A DNA stretch of 64,000 nt from Flammeovirga agarivorans. GTDB lineage: Bacteria; Bacteroidota; Bacteroidia; Cytophagales; Flammeovirgaceae. How positions within the stretch are numbered: the first letter of the stretch is position 1; every line of letters begins with the position of its first letter. The stretch lies in assembly GCF_012641475.1 (NCBI RefSeq), contig NZ_JABAIL010000010.1, forward strand, positions 62,001-126,000, read 5' to 3'. The notes below the pieces were generated by a model. It had not been told where the DNA came from. It worked only from the letters and a program-made list of their open reading frames with translations, and ran no database searches. Below, piece by piece: positions 36,843 to 46,853 of the stretch. The position numbers and the translations under genes are program-made.

Positions 36843-37286
36843 ATGAATAGTTTTCTTACAACCCATGCTTTCAACATGATAATATTTAAAAATGACGCGG
36901 CCGTTGTACAATGGGACATTGCGACTGACAGCATTGTTTGCCATTGGAAAAACCAGTTAAACAGTCAACCAATTCAAGAAGTTGTACAAGCAATTATTGA
37001 ATTACAAGAAGCCAACGGTATTTCATTTTATATTTCAGACCGATCAGAACTAAATTTCTTATGGTCCGGTTATAATGAGTGGTATGCCTTTGATTTATTA
37101 CAGTTTGACCTAAAAAAAGAGTTTCACACAACTTTAGTTTTAGATCCTAATAACCAATTAAATCAGAAGTTATTAAGATCTTGTGATGAAATTGCCTCAT
37201 TACCATCTATGAATCATATTCAAACTTTCCGACAGAGGAAAAGCCTGGATATGTTCCTTGAACAACAACATTTAAATAAGATCTAA
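36843..37286 (+). CDS. Hypothetical protein, possibly STAS/SpoIIAA-like fold
   Basis: 147 residues from ATG 36843; an internal ATG (residue 12, MIIFKNDAAVVQWD) may be the real start. The order of strands and helices (VVQWDIATDSIVCHW, EVVQAIIELQEANGISFYISDRSEL, EWYAFDLLQFDL, FHTTLVLDPN) resembles small SpoIIAA/STAS-like proteins frequent in Bacteroidetes, but I cannot confirm it. There is no signal peptide. It ends at a strong bidirectional terminator. Function is unknown. Confidence 0.65.
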   Translation: MNSFLTTHAFNMIIFKNDAAVVQWDIATDSIVCHWKNQLNSQPIQEVVQAIIELQEANGISFYISDRSELNFLWSGYNEWYAFDLLQFDLKKEFHTTLVLDPNNQLNQKLLRSCDEIASLPSMNHIQTFRQRKSLDMFLEQQHLNKI

Positions 37287-37290
37287 AACA

Positions 37291-37330
37291 AAAAAGCCAT
37301 GTAACAATTTTGCTACATGGCTTTTTTATC
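37291..37330. terminator. Bidirectional intrinsic terminator
   Basis: Perfect 13-bp stem (37291-37303 with 37314-37326) with A and T runs, between convergent genes. Confidence 0.87.
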
Positions 37331-37345
37331 TATTAGGACTAGTGA

Positions 37346-37915
37346 TTAGTTCGCTTTACCTAACATTTTATTTTTAAGCTTCTTATCTGCTGGCTTATTT
37401 CCTAACCAAATACCGAATAAAACTTTTTGGAATTCTTCGTTCTTGATTGTCGTTAACTCTTTGCCATTTTTGTAAGCTTTTAGAATAGTTCCTTTGTCTA
37501 CAAATTGGAATTTATCACCTACTTCTACTTCATCTGAAAATACTGCGATAAAACTATCGATTTCTGATTGTAATGAAGAAGTATCTCCATTCATTGAGTT
37601 TTTGAATCCTTCTTTGATTGTCTCTTCCATTTTCTCTTTAGAAATTAGGCTAGAGATAATGTCCAATTGGATCATCTTATTGTCAGTGTTATAAAGCACT
37701 TCGTTAGCATCTGTCGATTTCTTCGGTAAGTATAAACTACCTACATATAATGAAAGGAAATACTTAGAACGTACCCCTGCTCCATTAAGGTCAAGAGATA
37801 AACCATTGATCTCAACTTTGTTTTCTAGAGTTACGTCTGAAACCGTAGTAGTTTGTGCGTTTACTGAAATGATTGAGGCAATCATTACTATGATAGTATA
37901 TAGTACTTTCTTCAT
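37346..37915 (-). CDS. Secreted chalcone isomerase-like protein
   Basis: 189 residues with a signal peptide ending near SVNAQ. The mature part matches the bacterial chalcone-isomerase-like family: LNGAGVRSKYFLSLYVGSLY, then IQLDIISSLISKEKMEETIKEGF, VEVGDKFQFVDKGT and FQKVLFGIWLGNKP, the typical end. These proteins bind fatty-acid-like ligands in related cases, and no isomerase activity is established for them. It is monocistronic, followed by a terminator. Confidence 0.88.
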   Translation of the reverse strand: MKKVLYTIIVMIASIISVNAQTTTVSDVTLENKVEINGLSLDLNGAGVRSKYFLSLYVGSLYLPKKSTDANEVLYNTDNKMIQLDIISSLISKEKMEETIKEGFKNSMNGDTSSLQSEIDSFIAVFSDEVEVGDKFQFVDKGTILKAYKNGKELTTIKNEEFQKVLFGIWLGNKPADKKLKNKMLGKAN

Positions 37916-38037
37916 GCTTATATTTAGTAAATAAAATAAATAGGAGTTGTAATCTTCATTAAAATGTTCTTTAAATTCAATTACAACCTTTAATTATAAT
38001 AATAATTTATGAATACACATTCACAATAAGTGAATTT

Positions 38038-41000
38038 TTATGCTCGAATATTGTCTTTATCTGCAAATTTAATCTCAACCCAGTAAATAAATCTAGCAAG
38101 TAAACGATAATACAGTGCTAAAAACAATAGAGCAAACATTCCCCAAAGGACTACAATATTAAACCAGAAGGTATTGTAAAACCCTCCCATAAAATACTTC
38201 TTCGGAGCAAAAAAGTGGGTTCTAAAATCTAAGAAGTTTTCGTTCTCTGTTGGGTAATTGTATATAGGATAAATTTGCTGAATTAATTTATGCCCATACT
38301 CAACAATTCTTTTCTCTGTAAGTATGTTAGTCACAAATTCAGAAATTCTATCATTGGTATATACATCTTTATAATGCAAATACTTTTCTTTGCCATAAGT
38401 TTTTAAAAGCTCCTGAATTTTGGCTTCTTTTCTTTTTTTCCAATAGATGTACACCATATTGTAATGCTGCCTAGCATCTTTGAAAGTTGAATACAACTGG
38501 CTGACTATTGCCTTAGAAAACTTTTCAGTATTACTATTCAATACAATGGGTTCCATCTCAAGTTCTCCCCAATCAACCGTATTTAATACTTCATTTCTGA
38601 TTAATTCAACATTATCAATATAAGTCTCCGTAGAAACCTTTATATCATCAGGATCATTTAGATAGATTTTCACTTCTTCCAACTTACTAATAAGCGTTGG
38701 GTAATAATAGGTTCTTAAGTAATCTGCCTTATAGATTTCTGTATCCAACTCGAAGAAGTTTCTTTCATACCTATTCCCCGAAAATTGCTCTACCATTAAC
38801 CCCTCAAAAGCCCATCTAGAAGCCATAAACTCGCCTACTAAAGGAACTGTTCCGTTCGTATTTTTAAAGATTGGATTGATATTCTCATACTGTACAACCA
38901 CACCTCCTAATAACAACTGTGGTATAAGTAAAATCGGAATCAAGATATAAACTGTTACTACCGATTTAAATGCACTTGAGACATTAAGACCTATCATGTT
39001 GGCAACACAGGCTGTCGAAAACAACATCAAGAAATACTCTAAATACAAGCCTTGGATTCCCATAATTGTATTACCAATCAATACAAAAACCAAAATTTGT
39101 ATCGCTGACATCCCTGATAAAATGGCTACTTTAGAATATAGGTATGCTTGATTACTCAACGAAAGATAAACTTCCCGTTTCCGTATCTTTCTATCTTTAA
39201 TGAGTTCTTCGGCACTTATCATAAGACCTAAGAAAAGAGCAACAATAACCGCCATAAAAATATAAGATGGCATATTCATGTTCTCTCTAAAAATATATTC
39301 CGCCCTTCTTTTCAACTCATCGAAATGATAGAAATACACGATCAAAGACAACATCAAAGCCAAGAATGGTGCTTGAATCAAGTTCACCATCATATATTGC
39401 TTATTGTTGAACTTTGTATTTAAGTCTCTTAGAACAAAGATTTTAAACTGTTTCAGTTTTGAAGGGATCTCCAGTACATTCTTCGGTTTTGTAGTGACCG
39501 TTTCTATCACTGGAATATCAATACTCTCTTTATATTTCTCGGACCAGAATTCTGGCTTCCATTTTCTTTTTCTTGTACGACGACCATATTCGTCTAATAC
39601 TTTCGATTCGATGATCTCAAAGACCTGTTCTGAATCAACATTACCACATTTCTGACATTCACTTTCAGTATCGGCGTAATTGGCCTCACCTTTAAAATAA
39701 GAGACTGCAGTAATAGGGTTACCATAATACACCGGATAACCACCAACATCCAAGACCAATAACTTATCAAACATTTTATAGATGTCGGATGAGGGCTGAT
39801 GAATTACGACAAAGATTAACTTTCCACTATAGGTCAGTTGTCTCAATAAGTCAATTACATTTTCAGAGTCTTGTGATGATAAACCAGATGTCGGCTCATC
39901 AACAAATAGAATAGACGGCTCTCTAAGTAATTCGAGGCCTATATTCAAACGCTTCCTCTGTCCTCCACTAATGGTTTTTTCTAGTGGATTCCCCACTTTA
40001 AGATCCTTTACACTATACAAACCGAGATTTTCAATGGTTCGCATAATGATCTTATCTACTTCCTCAGGAGTTGATTTTGCAAAACTAAGTTTAGCTGCAA
40101 AGTAAAGGTTTTCATAAACGGTCAATTCCTCAATCAACAAATCATCTTGAGGGACATAACCTATAACACCTTTTACTTGCTCAGGTTTTTTATGGATATC
40201 AATGCCATTAATTAATACTTCACCATTCTTTGGTTTATTTGTACCATTAAGAACATTTAAAAGAGTTGATTTTCCGGAACCACTAGCTCCCATCAACGCT
40301 ACCATATTTCCCCCTTCTTCATTAATATTAATATCATGAAGACCTTGTTTCTTCCCGAAGAAGTAATCTATATTTTTTGCTTCAAATGAGATAGGATCAC
40401 CAGTTTCACTGCCAACAAAAACAGCTGAAATTTCAGAGTGATACAAATTGGCACCCAATTGACCATTGATTCGAATTACACCACCAACATCAAGAGGATA
40501 ACATCTATCGAGTTCCATTCTTTCCCCATTCAGTACATAAGCATGAGTCTCTTTTGTGGTTTTCACAAAGTACATTCTAGCCAATGGCATATAAAGTACA
40601 GAAAGAGGAATTTTGATATTTGCTTTATATAGGTGTCTTTTCCCTCCATACCCCTCTTTGGAATTGGAGATCGTAAGACAGTTTTTAATTTGCGCTAACT
40701 CCGTAATATCGTTAGTCGTTAAGAATTGCTGCATTCTGTTCAGCCTATCAAACTCAATATTGAAAGCGTCACAAATGATCCTCATAATACGTTGTTCCTC
40801 CTCAGAGAAGACATCGTTTACATAGGCCAATTCTAATAATTCTATTACCGTTACAATTCTTTGACGTAGTGTTAGTTCAGCTGCGGCATCATGTGCAATT
40901 TCTCTAAGCATTGCATCATCTGTATTTATCCTTGCCTGTCTCTCAAAGATTTCAACATACTTATTGATGTTGCTTTCGTGTAGGGTATATTTAAGGTATT

Positions 41001-41094
41001 CTTCTAAAATCTCTAAGGCTTCATCAATAGAGCCATCTGCACAAGCCATTATCGCAAACAGCTGTGTCAGAGATTTTAATACTTTTTCGTTCAT
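38038..41094 (-). CDS. ABCG-type transporter fused to an N-terminal TerB-like domain
   Basis: 1018 residues. Residues 1-120 are helical and resemble TerB (IMACADGSIDEALEILEEYL, VFSEEEQRIMRIICDAF). Residues about 125-235 are beta-rich and may be FHA-like (LDVGGVIRINGQLGANLYHSEI). The ATPase domain has Walker A GASGSGKST (269-277), signature ISGGQRKR (375-382) and Walker B ILFVDEPTSGLSS (395-407). A Cys pair ECQKCG follows. The C-terminal half has about six membrane segments in ABCG style, with a large extracytoplasmic loop containing ERNFFELDTEIYKADYL. Substrate unknown. The gene stands alone. Confidence 0.88.
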   Translation of the reverse strand: MNEKVLKSLTQLFAIMACADGSIDEALEILEEYLKYTLHESNINKYVEIFERQARINTDDAMLREIAHDAAAELTLRQRIVTVIELLELAYVNDVFSEEEQRIMRIICDAFNIEFDRLNRMQQFLTTNDITELAQIKNCLTISNSKEGYGGKRHLYKANIKIPLSVLYMPLARMYFVKTTKETHAYVLNGERMELDRCYPLDVGGVIRINGQLGANLYHSEISAVFVGSETGDPISFEAKNIDYFFGKKQGLHDININEEGGNMVALMGASGSGKSTLLNVLNGTNKPKNGEVLINGIDIHKKPEQVKGVIGYVPQDDLLIEELTVYENLYFAAKLSFAKSTPEEVDKIIMRTIENLGLYSVKDLKVGNPLEKTISGGQRKRLNIGLELLREPSILFVDEPTSGLSSQDSENVIDLLRQLTYSGKLIFVVIHQPSSDIYKMFDKLLVLDVGGYPVYYGNPITAVSYFKGEANYADTESECQKCGNVDSEQVFEIIESKVLDEYGRRTRKRKWKPEFWSEKYKESIDIPVIETVTTKPKNVLEIPSKLKQFKIFVLRDLNTKFNNKQYMMVNLIQAPFLALMLSLIVYFYHFDELKRRAEYIFRENMNMPSYIFMAVIVALFLGLMISAEELIKDRKIRKREVYLSLSNQAYLYSKVAILSGMSAIQILVFVLIGNTIMGIQGLYLEYFLMLFSTACVANMIGLNVSSAFKSVVTVYILIPILLIPQLLLGGVVVQYENINPIFKNTNGTVPLVGEFMASRWAFEGLMVEQFSGNRYERNFFELDTEIYKADYLRTYYYPTLISKLEEVKIYLNDPDDIKVSTETYIDNVELIRNEVLNTVDWGELEMEPIVLNSNTEKFSKAIVSQLYSTFKDARQHYNMVYIYWKKRKEAKIQELLKTYGKEKYLHYKDVYTNDRISEFVTNILTEKRIVEYGHKLIQQIYPIYNYPTENENFLDFRTHFFAPKKYFMGGFYNTFWFNIVVLWGMFALLFLALYYRLLARFIYWVEIKFADKDNIRA

Positions 41095-41226
41095 AAATTA
41101 GAAACTTTGTCACAATACTAGTCTGCAACTAATATCTGAGTAATTGTAGTATATGTAAATTACCGGTCACATATCAATAATTATTGACTTGTGATGAAAG
41201 ATTGTTAGAGTAAAGAAACAAAAAAA

Positions 41227-41249
41227 GTCCTGTGTTTCAAACACAGGAC
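41227..41249 (-). terminator. Intrinsic terminator after the lipoprotein gene
   Basis: Perfect 9-bp stem (41227-41235 with 41241-41249) with a T-run on the minus strand. Confidence 0.8.
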
Positions 41250-41274
41250 CTTGATATATTGTGATAATCTAAGA

Positions 41275-42183
41275 TTACATATTTACAGTTTGTGATCTTA
41301 ATTTCTCAACAGCAGATGTAATACCGCTTAAATCTTCAGCTGTTAATTGGTAACCACCTTTATTAGATGATAACTTCTCAGCAAAGTTTAATGCTTTGTA
41401 TTGATCTTGTAATTTTTTGAATTCATCAAAATAGATCTTAGCATTTTCATTTCCGTCTTTTAATGGAGTAAGAATAGAAACGATAGCGTCTACAGATGCT
41501 TCTTGCTTAGCAATAGCAGTCATTAAGTCTACTAATACAGCATTTCTAGCTTCAGCAGGAAGATCTTTTGGAGCATTTTTCACTAAACCACAAGATACGT
41601 GTAATGCTTCAAGAGTTGAACCTGTAATGATCAACGCTGCAACATCGTATTGAGAGTTTGTATTTAAGAATGCTTTTACTTTACCTTCAGAGTCAGAAAT
41701 TACTTTCAACATTGCATCTTTATCAGATAAAGCTGCTTCAAGTTTTTCACTTACATCTTTACCCATTGCTTGTGAAACACCTAACTTATCTGATAACTGC
41801 TTAGCAGTTGTGAAGTAATCAATCGCTTCTTGTGATTTATTAGAAGCTGAAAGGTATGCGATATCAGAAATATAAACACCAAAGTTTAAAGCTGATGCTG
41901 CTTCTGATAATGTATATGATTTTACTTTATCTTTTGAGTTCAGTAAAGATGCATCGAATTCAGCACCACTTCTTTCTAATAATACTGGAATAGAAGTTGG
42001 GTCTGGAGCATTATTTAAGATGATATTAAAATCTGCAGAAGCCGCTTTTTGTGCTGCGATTTCCTTTTTTGCTTCTTCTTTTTTTGACGAATCAGAAGCA
42101 CCGCCACATGCCACCATTGTAGTAGCTAAACCACATGCCAACGCGATCTTTCCAACCTGCTTTAATTGAGCACTAAAAGTCAT
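41275..42183 (-). CDS. Helical lipoprotein of unknown function
   Basis: 302 residues with a lipoprotein signal (ACGLATTMVAC, then GGASDSSKKEE). The mature part is nearly all helix and rich in Ala, Lys and Ser, with stretches such as NFGVYISDIAYLSASNKSQEAIDYF and LIITGSTLEALHVSCGLV. I do not recognise a named domain, though similar helical lipoproteins are frequent in Bacteroidetes. It has its own terminator and lies upstream of the ABC transporter gene on the same strand, 180 bases away. Confidence 0.75.
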   Translation of the reverse strand: MTFSAQLKQVGKIALACGLATTMVACGGASDSSKKEEAKKEIAAQKAASADFNIILNNAPDPTSIPVLLERSGAEFDASLLNSKDKVKSYTLSEAASALNFGVYISDIAYLSASNKSQEAIDYFTTAKQLSDKLGVSQAMGKDVSEKLEAALSDKDAMLKVISDSEGKVKAFLNTNSQYDVAALIITGSTLEALHVSCGLVKNAPKDLPAEARNAVLVDLMTAIAKQEASVDAIVSILTPLKDGNENAKIYFDEFKKLQDQYKALNFAEKLSSNKGGYQLTAEDLSGITSAVEKLRSQTVNM

Positions 42184-42348
42184 AATCTAATTTTTCGATT
42201 AGGTTTCTAAAAAATTTCAGACCAAAAATAATTGTAAATATTATATATCAAAAAAAATAGGAAAGATTTTAGGTAATATTATATAAATATTAGGAAGGCG
42301 GGATTAATTCTTACAGAATATTTCAACCTAATAAATTAGAAAATTCTT

Positions 42349-42356
42349 TACCTTTG
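42349..42356 (+). promoter_or_regulatory. -7 box immediately before an ATG
   Basis: TACCTTTG, an exact TAnnTTTG match, ends 5 bases before the ATG at 42362. If used, transcription would begin at or next to the start codon. Confidence 0.45.
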
Positions 42357-42361
42357 AGGTT

Positions 42362-42955
42362 ATGGATAAAGAAAATGAATTAGGATTTTTATCACAGATG
42401 TTCGATACACTATACCTCTTCCCTGAAGAATTAGAGGATATAGAAATTCCTGAAGAAGAGTTAGATCAACTAAACACTACAGGAGATGAACAAGAGATAA
42501 AGGAGAAGAAAACATCACCTACTCCTGTTGTTGCTACACCTATCAAAAAGGCAATTAAGAAACAATTACCTACTGATTATTATGGTGAAAATAAGCGATA
42601 TATCACTATTTTCATTGAGCATAGCGGTGTGGATATATTTAGAAGCAAAGAATTTCAACTTCTGTTAAAAATAATTGGTGCACTGCAATTAACACTACAA
42701 GAAGTAGCTGTTATCAATGTTTTAGAACAAAAAGACAACCTTCCTAAATTAATAGAAAAGTTGTCTCCTCAATATTATTTATATTTTATCAATAAGAACG
42801 AGAGTCCACTATCCAGTGAGTCTGTACCTAAATATGTCCCTACAGAGATTGATGGAAAACCTGCGGTTGCAGCCGACAGTTTAACCAAGCTCCTTTTGGA
42901 TGTAGAGAAAAAGAGAGACTTATGGATGGCTCTAAAAACCTTATTTGAAATTTAG
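42362..42955 (+). CDS. Hypothetical protein, possible HolD (psi)-like fold
   Basis: 197 residues, no signal peptide. The N-terminal 75 residues are acidic and low complexity (EELEDIEIPEEELDQL). The C-terminal domain (about 78-197) has the order NKRYITIFIE, LLLKIIGALQLTLQEVAVINV, LSPQYYLYFI, AVAADSLTKLLLDVEKKRDLWMALKTLF. This resembles the layout of DNA polymerase III psi (HolD), including the final D-SL-L-D-R-LW pattern, and of related uracil-DNA-glycosylase-like folds. This is inference only. A -7 box next to the ATG suggests a leaderless mRNA. Its stop overlaps the convergent nuoH by 4 bases. Confidence 0.7.
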   Translation: MDKENELGFLSQMFDTLYLFPEELEDIEIPEEELDQLNTTGDEQEIKEKKTSPTPVVATPIKKAIKKQLPTDYYGENKRYITIFIEHSGVDIFRSKEFQLLLKIIGALQLTLQEVAVINVLEQKDNLPKLIEKLSPQYYLYFINKNESPLSSESVPKYVPTEIDGKPAVAADSLTKLLLDVEKKRDLWMALKTLFEI

Positions 42956-44034
42956 ATCATCAATAAACGCCATACTCCGGTAATAAATACAAGTATTAAC
43001 CCTGCCGGAGTAAGGTATTTCCAACATAGGGACATCAGCTGATCCACTCTTAACCTTGGGTATGACCAACGAATCCACATTTGTACAAAAACAAGAAAGA
43101 TGGTTTTACTCATTAACCATACAAACCCCCAAAGATAACCTGACATTTCTCCCGCTACACCAGTAGTCCAATCTGCTAATTTCACGGGGCCTATATTAAT
43201 AAATGGTGTGTTCCAAGAACCTAAAAACAATACCGTTGCGAACACACAGCCCAGTAACATTACACCATATTCTGCCAACATCATAAAGGCAAAACGCATT
43301 CCTGAGTATTCGGTATGATAACCTGCAATAATTTCTGATTCAGCCTCTGGTAAATCAAAAGGTGCTCTATTCGCTTCCGCTAGAGATGAAATATAGAATA
43401 TCACGAAGGCTACCAATAAGAACGGGCTCCTGAAAATATTCCAATTCAAAAAGCCTCCAAGCCCAGTCACATCAATACCCAAGGCTTTTATTCCAAAAAG
43501 ATAATTAGTATCTGGAGATAGAATTCCCTGTTGAAGAGAAATTACTTCTGTATTTAAAGTCTGTGCAGTCATTACTACACACAATACAGCTAAGCCTAAC
43601 GGGACTTCATAAGAAACCATCTGGGCGGCAGAACGCATTGCTCCGTACAATGAGTATTTGTTATTTGAAGACCAACCTGCAGCTATAATTCCTAAAACTT
43701 CTAGAGATAAAATTGCAAGAATGTAAAATACACCTACGTTAGAATCTGACCCATAAATACCATTGGTAAAAGGCATTACAGCAAATGCTGAGAATACAGG
43801 CATAAAAATTAAGATGGGTGCAACTTTAAATATTGGCTTATCTGCAACTTTCGGAATTACATCCTCTTTCATCATTAGCTTAAGGATATCTGCCAATGTT
43901 TGTAATAGACCTTTTGGTCCAACATTTACAGGCCCCATTCTATCTTGCATCCATGCAGATACTTTACGTTCTGCATAAACTCCAACAAGAGCAAATACTA
44001 AAATGAAAGGAAGATAAAAAATAAGTGCTAGCAT
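42952..44034 (-). CDS. nuoH: NADH-quinone oxidoreductase subunit H
   Basis: 360 residues with eight or more membrane segments. The conserved quinone-site loop EANRAPFDLPEAESEIIAGYH and the start VYAERKVSAWMQDRMGPVNVGP are typical of complex I subunit 1. Subunit H forms the quinone entry channel and links the peripheral arm to the proton pump. No other nuo gene lies on either side: upstream is a divergent DUF5686 gene and downstream a convergent gene. It is therefore separated from the rest of complex I in this genome. Confidence 0.95.
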   Translation of the reverse strand: MLALIFYLPFILVFALVGVYAERKVSAWMQDRMGPVNVGPKGLLQTLADILKLMMKEDVIPKVADKPIFKVAPILIFMPVFSAFAVMPFTNGIYGSDSNVGVFYILAILSLEVLGIIAAGWSSNNKYSLYGAMRSAAQMVSYEVPLGLAVLCVVMTAQTLNTEVISLQQGILSPDTNYLFGIKALGIDVTGLGGFLNWNIFRSPFLLVAFVIFYISSLAEANRAPFDLPEAESEIIAGYHTEYSGMRFAFMMLAEYGVMLLGCVFATVLFLGSWNTPFINIGPVKLADWTTGVAGEMSGYLWGFVWLMSKTIFLVFVQMWIRWSYPRLRVDQLMSLCWKYLTPAGLILVFITGVWRLLMI

Positions 44035-44282
44035 AGTTTCTTTTCAAAAATGAAGCGGCAATTTAATCAATCCTCAACATTATCCCTAAAAGAAAGAGAA
44101 AAGTGATAATAAATAGAGGGTTTTAATGAAGATTTAAAAAAGTAAAGACATATTCTTTTGTTCAAACATACTTTTTGATATTTTGCATATATACCTCAAC
44201 AATTTGAAGGTACATCATTCTATTTCAAGATTCTATTTATCAAATTATCAAACCTCAGTAATTGATTTTACTGATTTTTTTC

Positions 44283-46850
44283 ATGAGATTCAACTTACAA
44301 AGCCACTTTTTACTCACTATTCTTCTTGGTTGGTTGTTTTCATTTCAAGTCACTTTTGCTCAAGAGTTTTTCATTAAAGGGCAAGTGATCGATGCAAAAA
44401 CAAACGATCCTATTCCTTATGCCAGTGTGTTTATTGAAGGAACTACGAATGGTTCTCTCACCGATATCAATGGTCTATTCACAATTAAAGTAAAAGATGT
44501 TTCAGCAAACAATACTATAGTTGCAAAATTTACTGGATATGAATTATGTAAAAAGAAAATTGCCAAAGGAGGAAAAGAGAAAAAAATCATAATAAAACTC
44601 AAAGAGTCTGCAACTGAATTAGAAGAAGTAGTTATTAAGTCAAGAAAATGGGAAAACCCTGCTTGGGCAATCTTAAGAAATGTACAAAAGTATAAAAATA
44701 GAAATGATGTAAGAGACTTAAAGGCTTATCAATATGGTAGTTATACAAAGACTGATATTTGGGTAGGCAATGTCAATGAAAATTTCAAAAAGAAGAAAGT
44801 TGTTAAAGACATTCTAGATTCATATAAAACATTTGAACCGATCAAAGATAAAAACGGAAAACCCATTATCCCTATTTTCTCCTCTGAAACCCTTTCTGAT
44901 GTTTATTATATAAGGAATCCAGATGCAAAAACTGAAGTCATCAAAAAATCGAGGATTCAAAGTTTAGGCCCGGATGATGATGAAATGGTATCACAAATTG
45001 TTGGATCGTCGTTCGTCGATTTTAATTTATATCAAAATTCCTTCTCCTTTTTGAATAAGCAATTCATTTCTCCTATCACTTCAGAATGGAGAAATTATTA
45101 TGATTACACGCTTCAACCTAAAAAAGTAGAAGTACAAGGAGTACAATGTCATAAGATAGAATTTGAACCAAGAAGAGAAGAAGATTTAGCATTTAAAGGA
45201 GCCATATTTATTGCAGATTCAACACATAACTACGCTTTAGTGAAAATGGATGCTATTCTTGGGAAAGGAGCGAATATCAACTTTATTGATAGTGTACATA
45301 TTGATCAAGAGTATTTACCTGTTGCTTATGATGACAGTAAATTAGCCTGGCTACCACAACAACAAAACTTTATCATTTCAATTGGTAAAATAGCTGACCG
45401 TTGGGCAAAAGTAAAACTAAAAATCAAAATCAATAATCAAGATTTTATCGTTAATCAGCCCAAATCTAGAATATTTTACGAACAACCTACGTCCTTAGAC
45501 CCTGATGCACTTATTGAGACTAAAGATGAGGCTTACTGGCAACAGCACCGACCCAACCAGCTTTCTAATGAAGAAAGTCAAGTCTACGCAATGATCGACT
45601 CAGCGGAAGCTACACCTCGAGTAAAACTAATCTCTTCTGTCGGGGATATGATTGGCTCTGGACACAAGAAATTTGGGCCAATAGAACTTGGACCTATTCC
45701 TTTTCTATATGCATATAATAGTGTTGAGAAGCATCGTTTTCAATTGGGGTTTCAAACGAATAATGAATTCAGTAAAAAGGTGGCTTTTAGTGGTTTTGTA
45801 GGATATGGAGCAAAAGACAAAGCTTGGAAATATGGAGCAACAGCTCGCTTTATATTGAACCGAGATTCATGGAGTATTTTAGGTGTCTCTTATTATAATG
45901 ATCTAAGGAGAGTAAGTGTCAATCAGGCTAATTTTAATAGTAGACCTTTGTTTATTGCTGCCTTACGATGGGGAGATATGCGTTACCCCTACATGGAAAA
46001 AAATGCATCAGTATGGTATGAAAGAGACCTTACCAGAGGTTTGAATATTGTTGGAAAATTTAGTCACAGAATAATCGACCCATTATTCCCTTATAAGATA
46101 GACGGCTCCTTTGAGAATAATATGCCGGAATACGATCGCCTCATAGGAAGTGAAATATATATTAAGCTAACTTATGGCCTAGGACATAGATATGTGGCCA
46201 ATCGATCTCATCACAGAAAATTAGTGGCGCAAGATCGTAGACCAAGACTTACTTTCGATTACACTACAGGAATTCCTGATTTATTCGGTAGTAATTATTC
46301 TTACCATCAAATACGAGTGGGTATCGACCAAAAAGTAACTTTAGGTAAGTTTGGCAATACTGCTTACTTCCTTACTGGCGGGTACATCCCTACAAAAGCA
46401 CCATTTCCATTTTTAGCTATGCCTTTTGGTAATAACGTCCCTATTCTTTATAACAAATTTGCTTTCAACCTTATGGATCTAGGTGAATTTGTTGGCGACA
46501 AATGGGCCTCACTACAGCTAATGCACCGTTTTGAAGGGAACATATTAAACAGGATTCCATTAATTAAGAAACTTGGGTGGAGAACTGTAGGAATTTGTAA
46601 TATCATGTATGGTGAATTAAGCAGTCAAAATGAAAATCAAGCGGTCCAACCTCAATTACTTGAGGGGGAAACCTACGATCCGAACAGACAGGCAAAAGCT
46701 TTAAATTCAAATACACCATATGTGGAAATAGGAACAGGTGTAGAAAATATTTTTAAAGTATTAAGAGTCTATACTATTTGGAGAACTACCTATCACACAC
46801 CTTCATCTAGAAACTTTGGTGTATACTGTGCTTTTGGTCTTTCATTTTAA
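44283..46850 (+). CDS. DUF5686 family outer-membrane protein with carboxypeptidase-regulatory-like domain
   Basis: 855 residues from ATG 44283, which starts the signal peptide (FLLTILLGWLFSFQVTFAQ); a TTG at 44262 is less likely. Residues about 25-110 are the CarboxypepD_reg-like domain (IKGQVIDAKTNDPIPYASVFI, ELEEVVIKSR). The remainder matches the DUF5686 family, with a middle region such as CHKIEFEPRREEDLAFKGAIFI and a C-terminal barrel of about 400 residues ending NFGVYCAFGLSF. Function is unknown. The SusC-like N-terminal domain does not make it a TonB-dependent transporter because there is no plug. Confidence 0.88.
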   Translation: MRFNLQSHFLLTILLGWLFSFQVTFAQEFFIKGQVIDAKTNDPIPYASVFIEGTTNGSLTDINGLFTIKVKDVSANNTIVAKFTGYELCKKKIAKGGKEKKIIIKLKESATELEEVVIKSRKWENPAWAILRNVQKYKNRNDVRDLKAYQYGSYTKTDIWVGNVNENFKKKKVVKDILDSYKTFEPIKDKNGKPIIPIFSSETLSDVYYIRNPDAKTEVIKKSRIQSLGPDDDEMVSQIVGSSFVDFNLYQNSFSFLNKQFISPITSEWRNYYDYTLQPKKVEVQGVQCHKIEFEPRREEDLAFKGAIFIADSTHNYALVKMDAILGKGANINFIDSVHIDQEYLPVAYDDSKLAWLPQQQNFIISIGKIADRWAKVKLKIKINNQDFIVNQPKSRIFYEQPTSLDPDALIETKDEAYWQQHRPNQLSNEESQVYAMIDSAEATPRVKLISSVGDMIGSGHKKFGPIELGPIPFLYAYNSVEKHRFQLGFQTNNEFSKKVAFSGFVGYGAKDKAWKYGATARFILNRDSWSILGVSYYNDLRRVSVNQANFNSRPLFIAALRWGDMRYPYMEKNASVWYERDLTRGLNIVGKFSHRIIDPLFPYKIDGSFENNMPEYDRLIGSEIYIKLTYGLGHRYVANRSHHRKLVAQDRRPRLTFDYTTGIPDLFGSNYSYHQIRVGIDQKVTLGKFGNTAYFLTGGYIPTKAPFPFLAMPFGNNVPILYNKFAFNLMDLGEFVGDKWASLQLMHRFEGNILNRIPLIKKLGWRTVGICNIMYGELSSQNENQAVQPQLLEGETYDPNRQAKALNSNTPYVEIGTGVENIFKVLRVYTIWRTTYHTPSSRNFGVYCAFGLSF

Positions 46851-46853
46851 TGG

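Noticed and set aside
44283-46850. DUF5686 protein as a second SusC
   Set aside because: It has the same N-terminal carboxypeptidase-like domain, but no plug domain and a different barrel.
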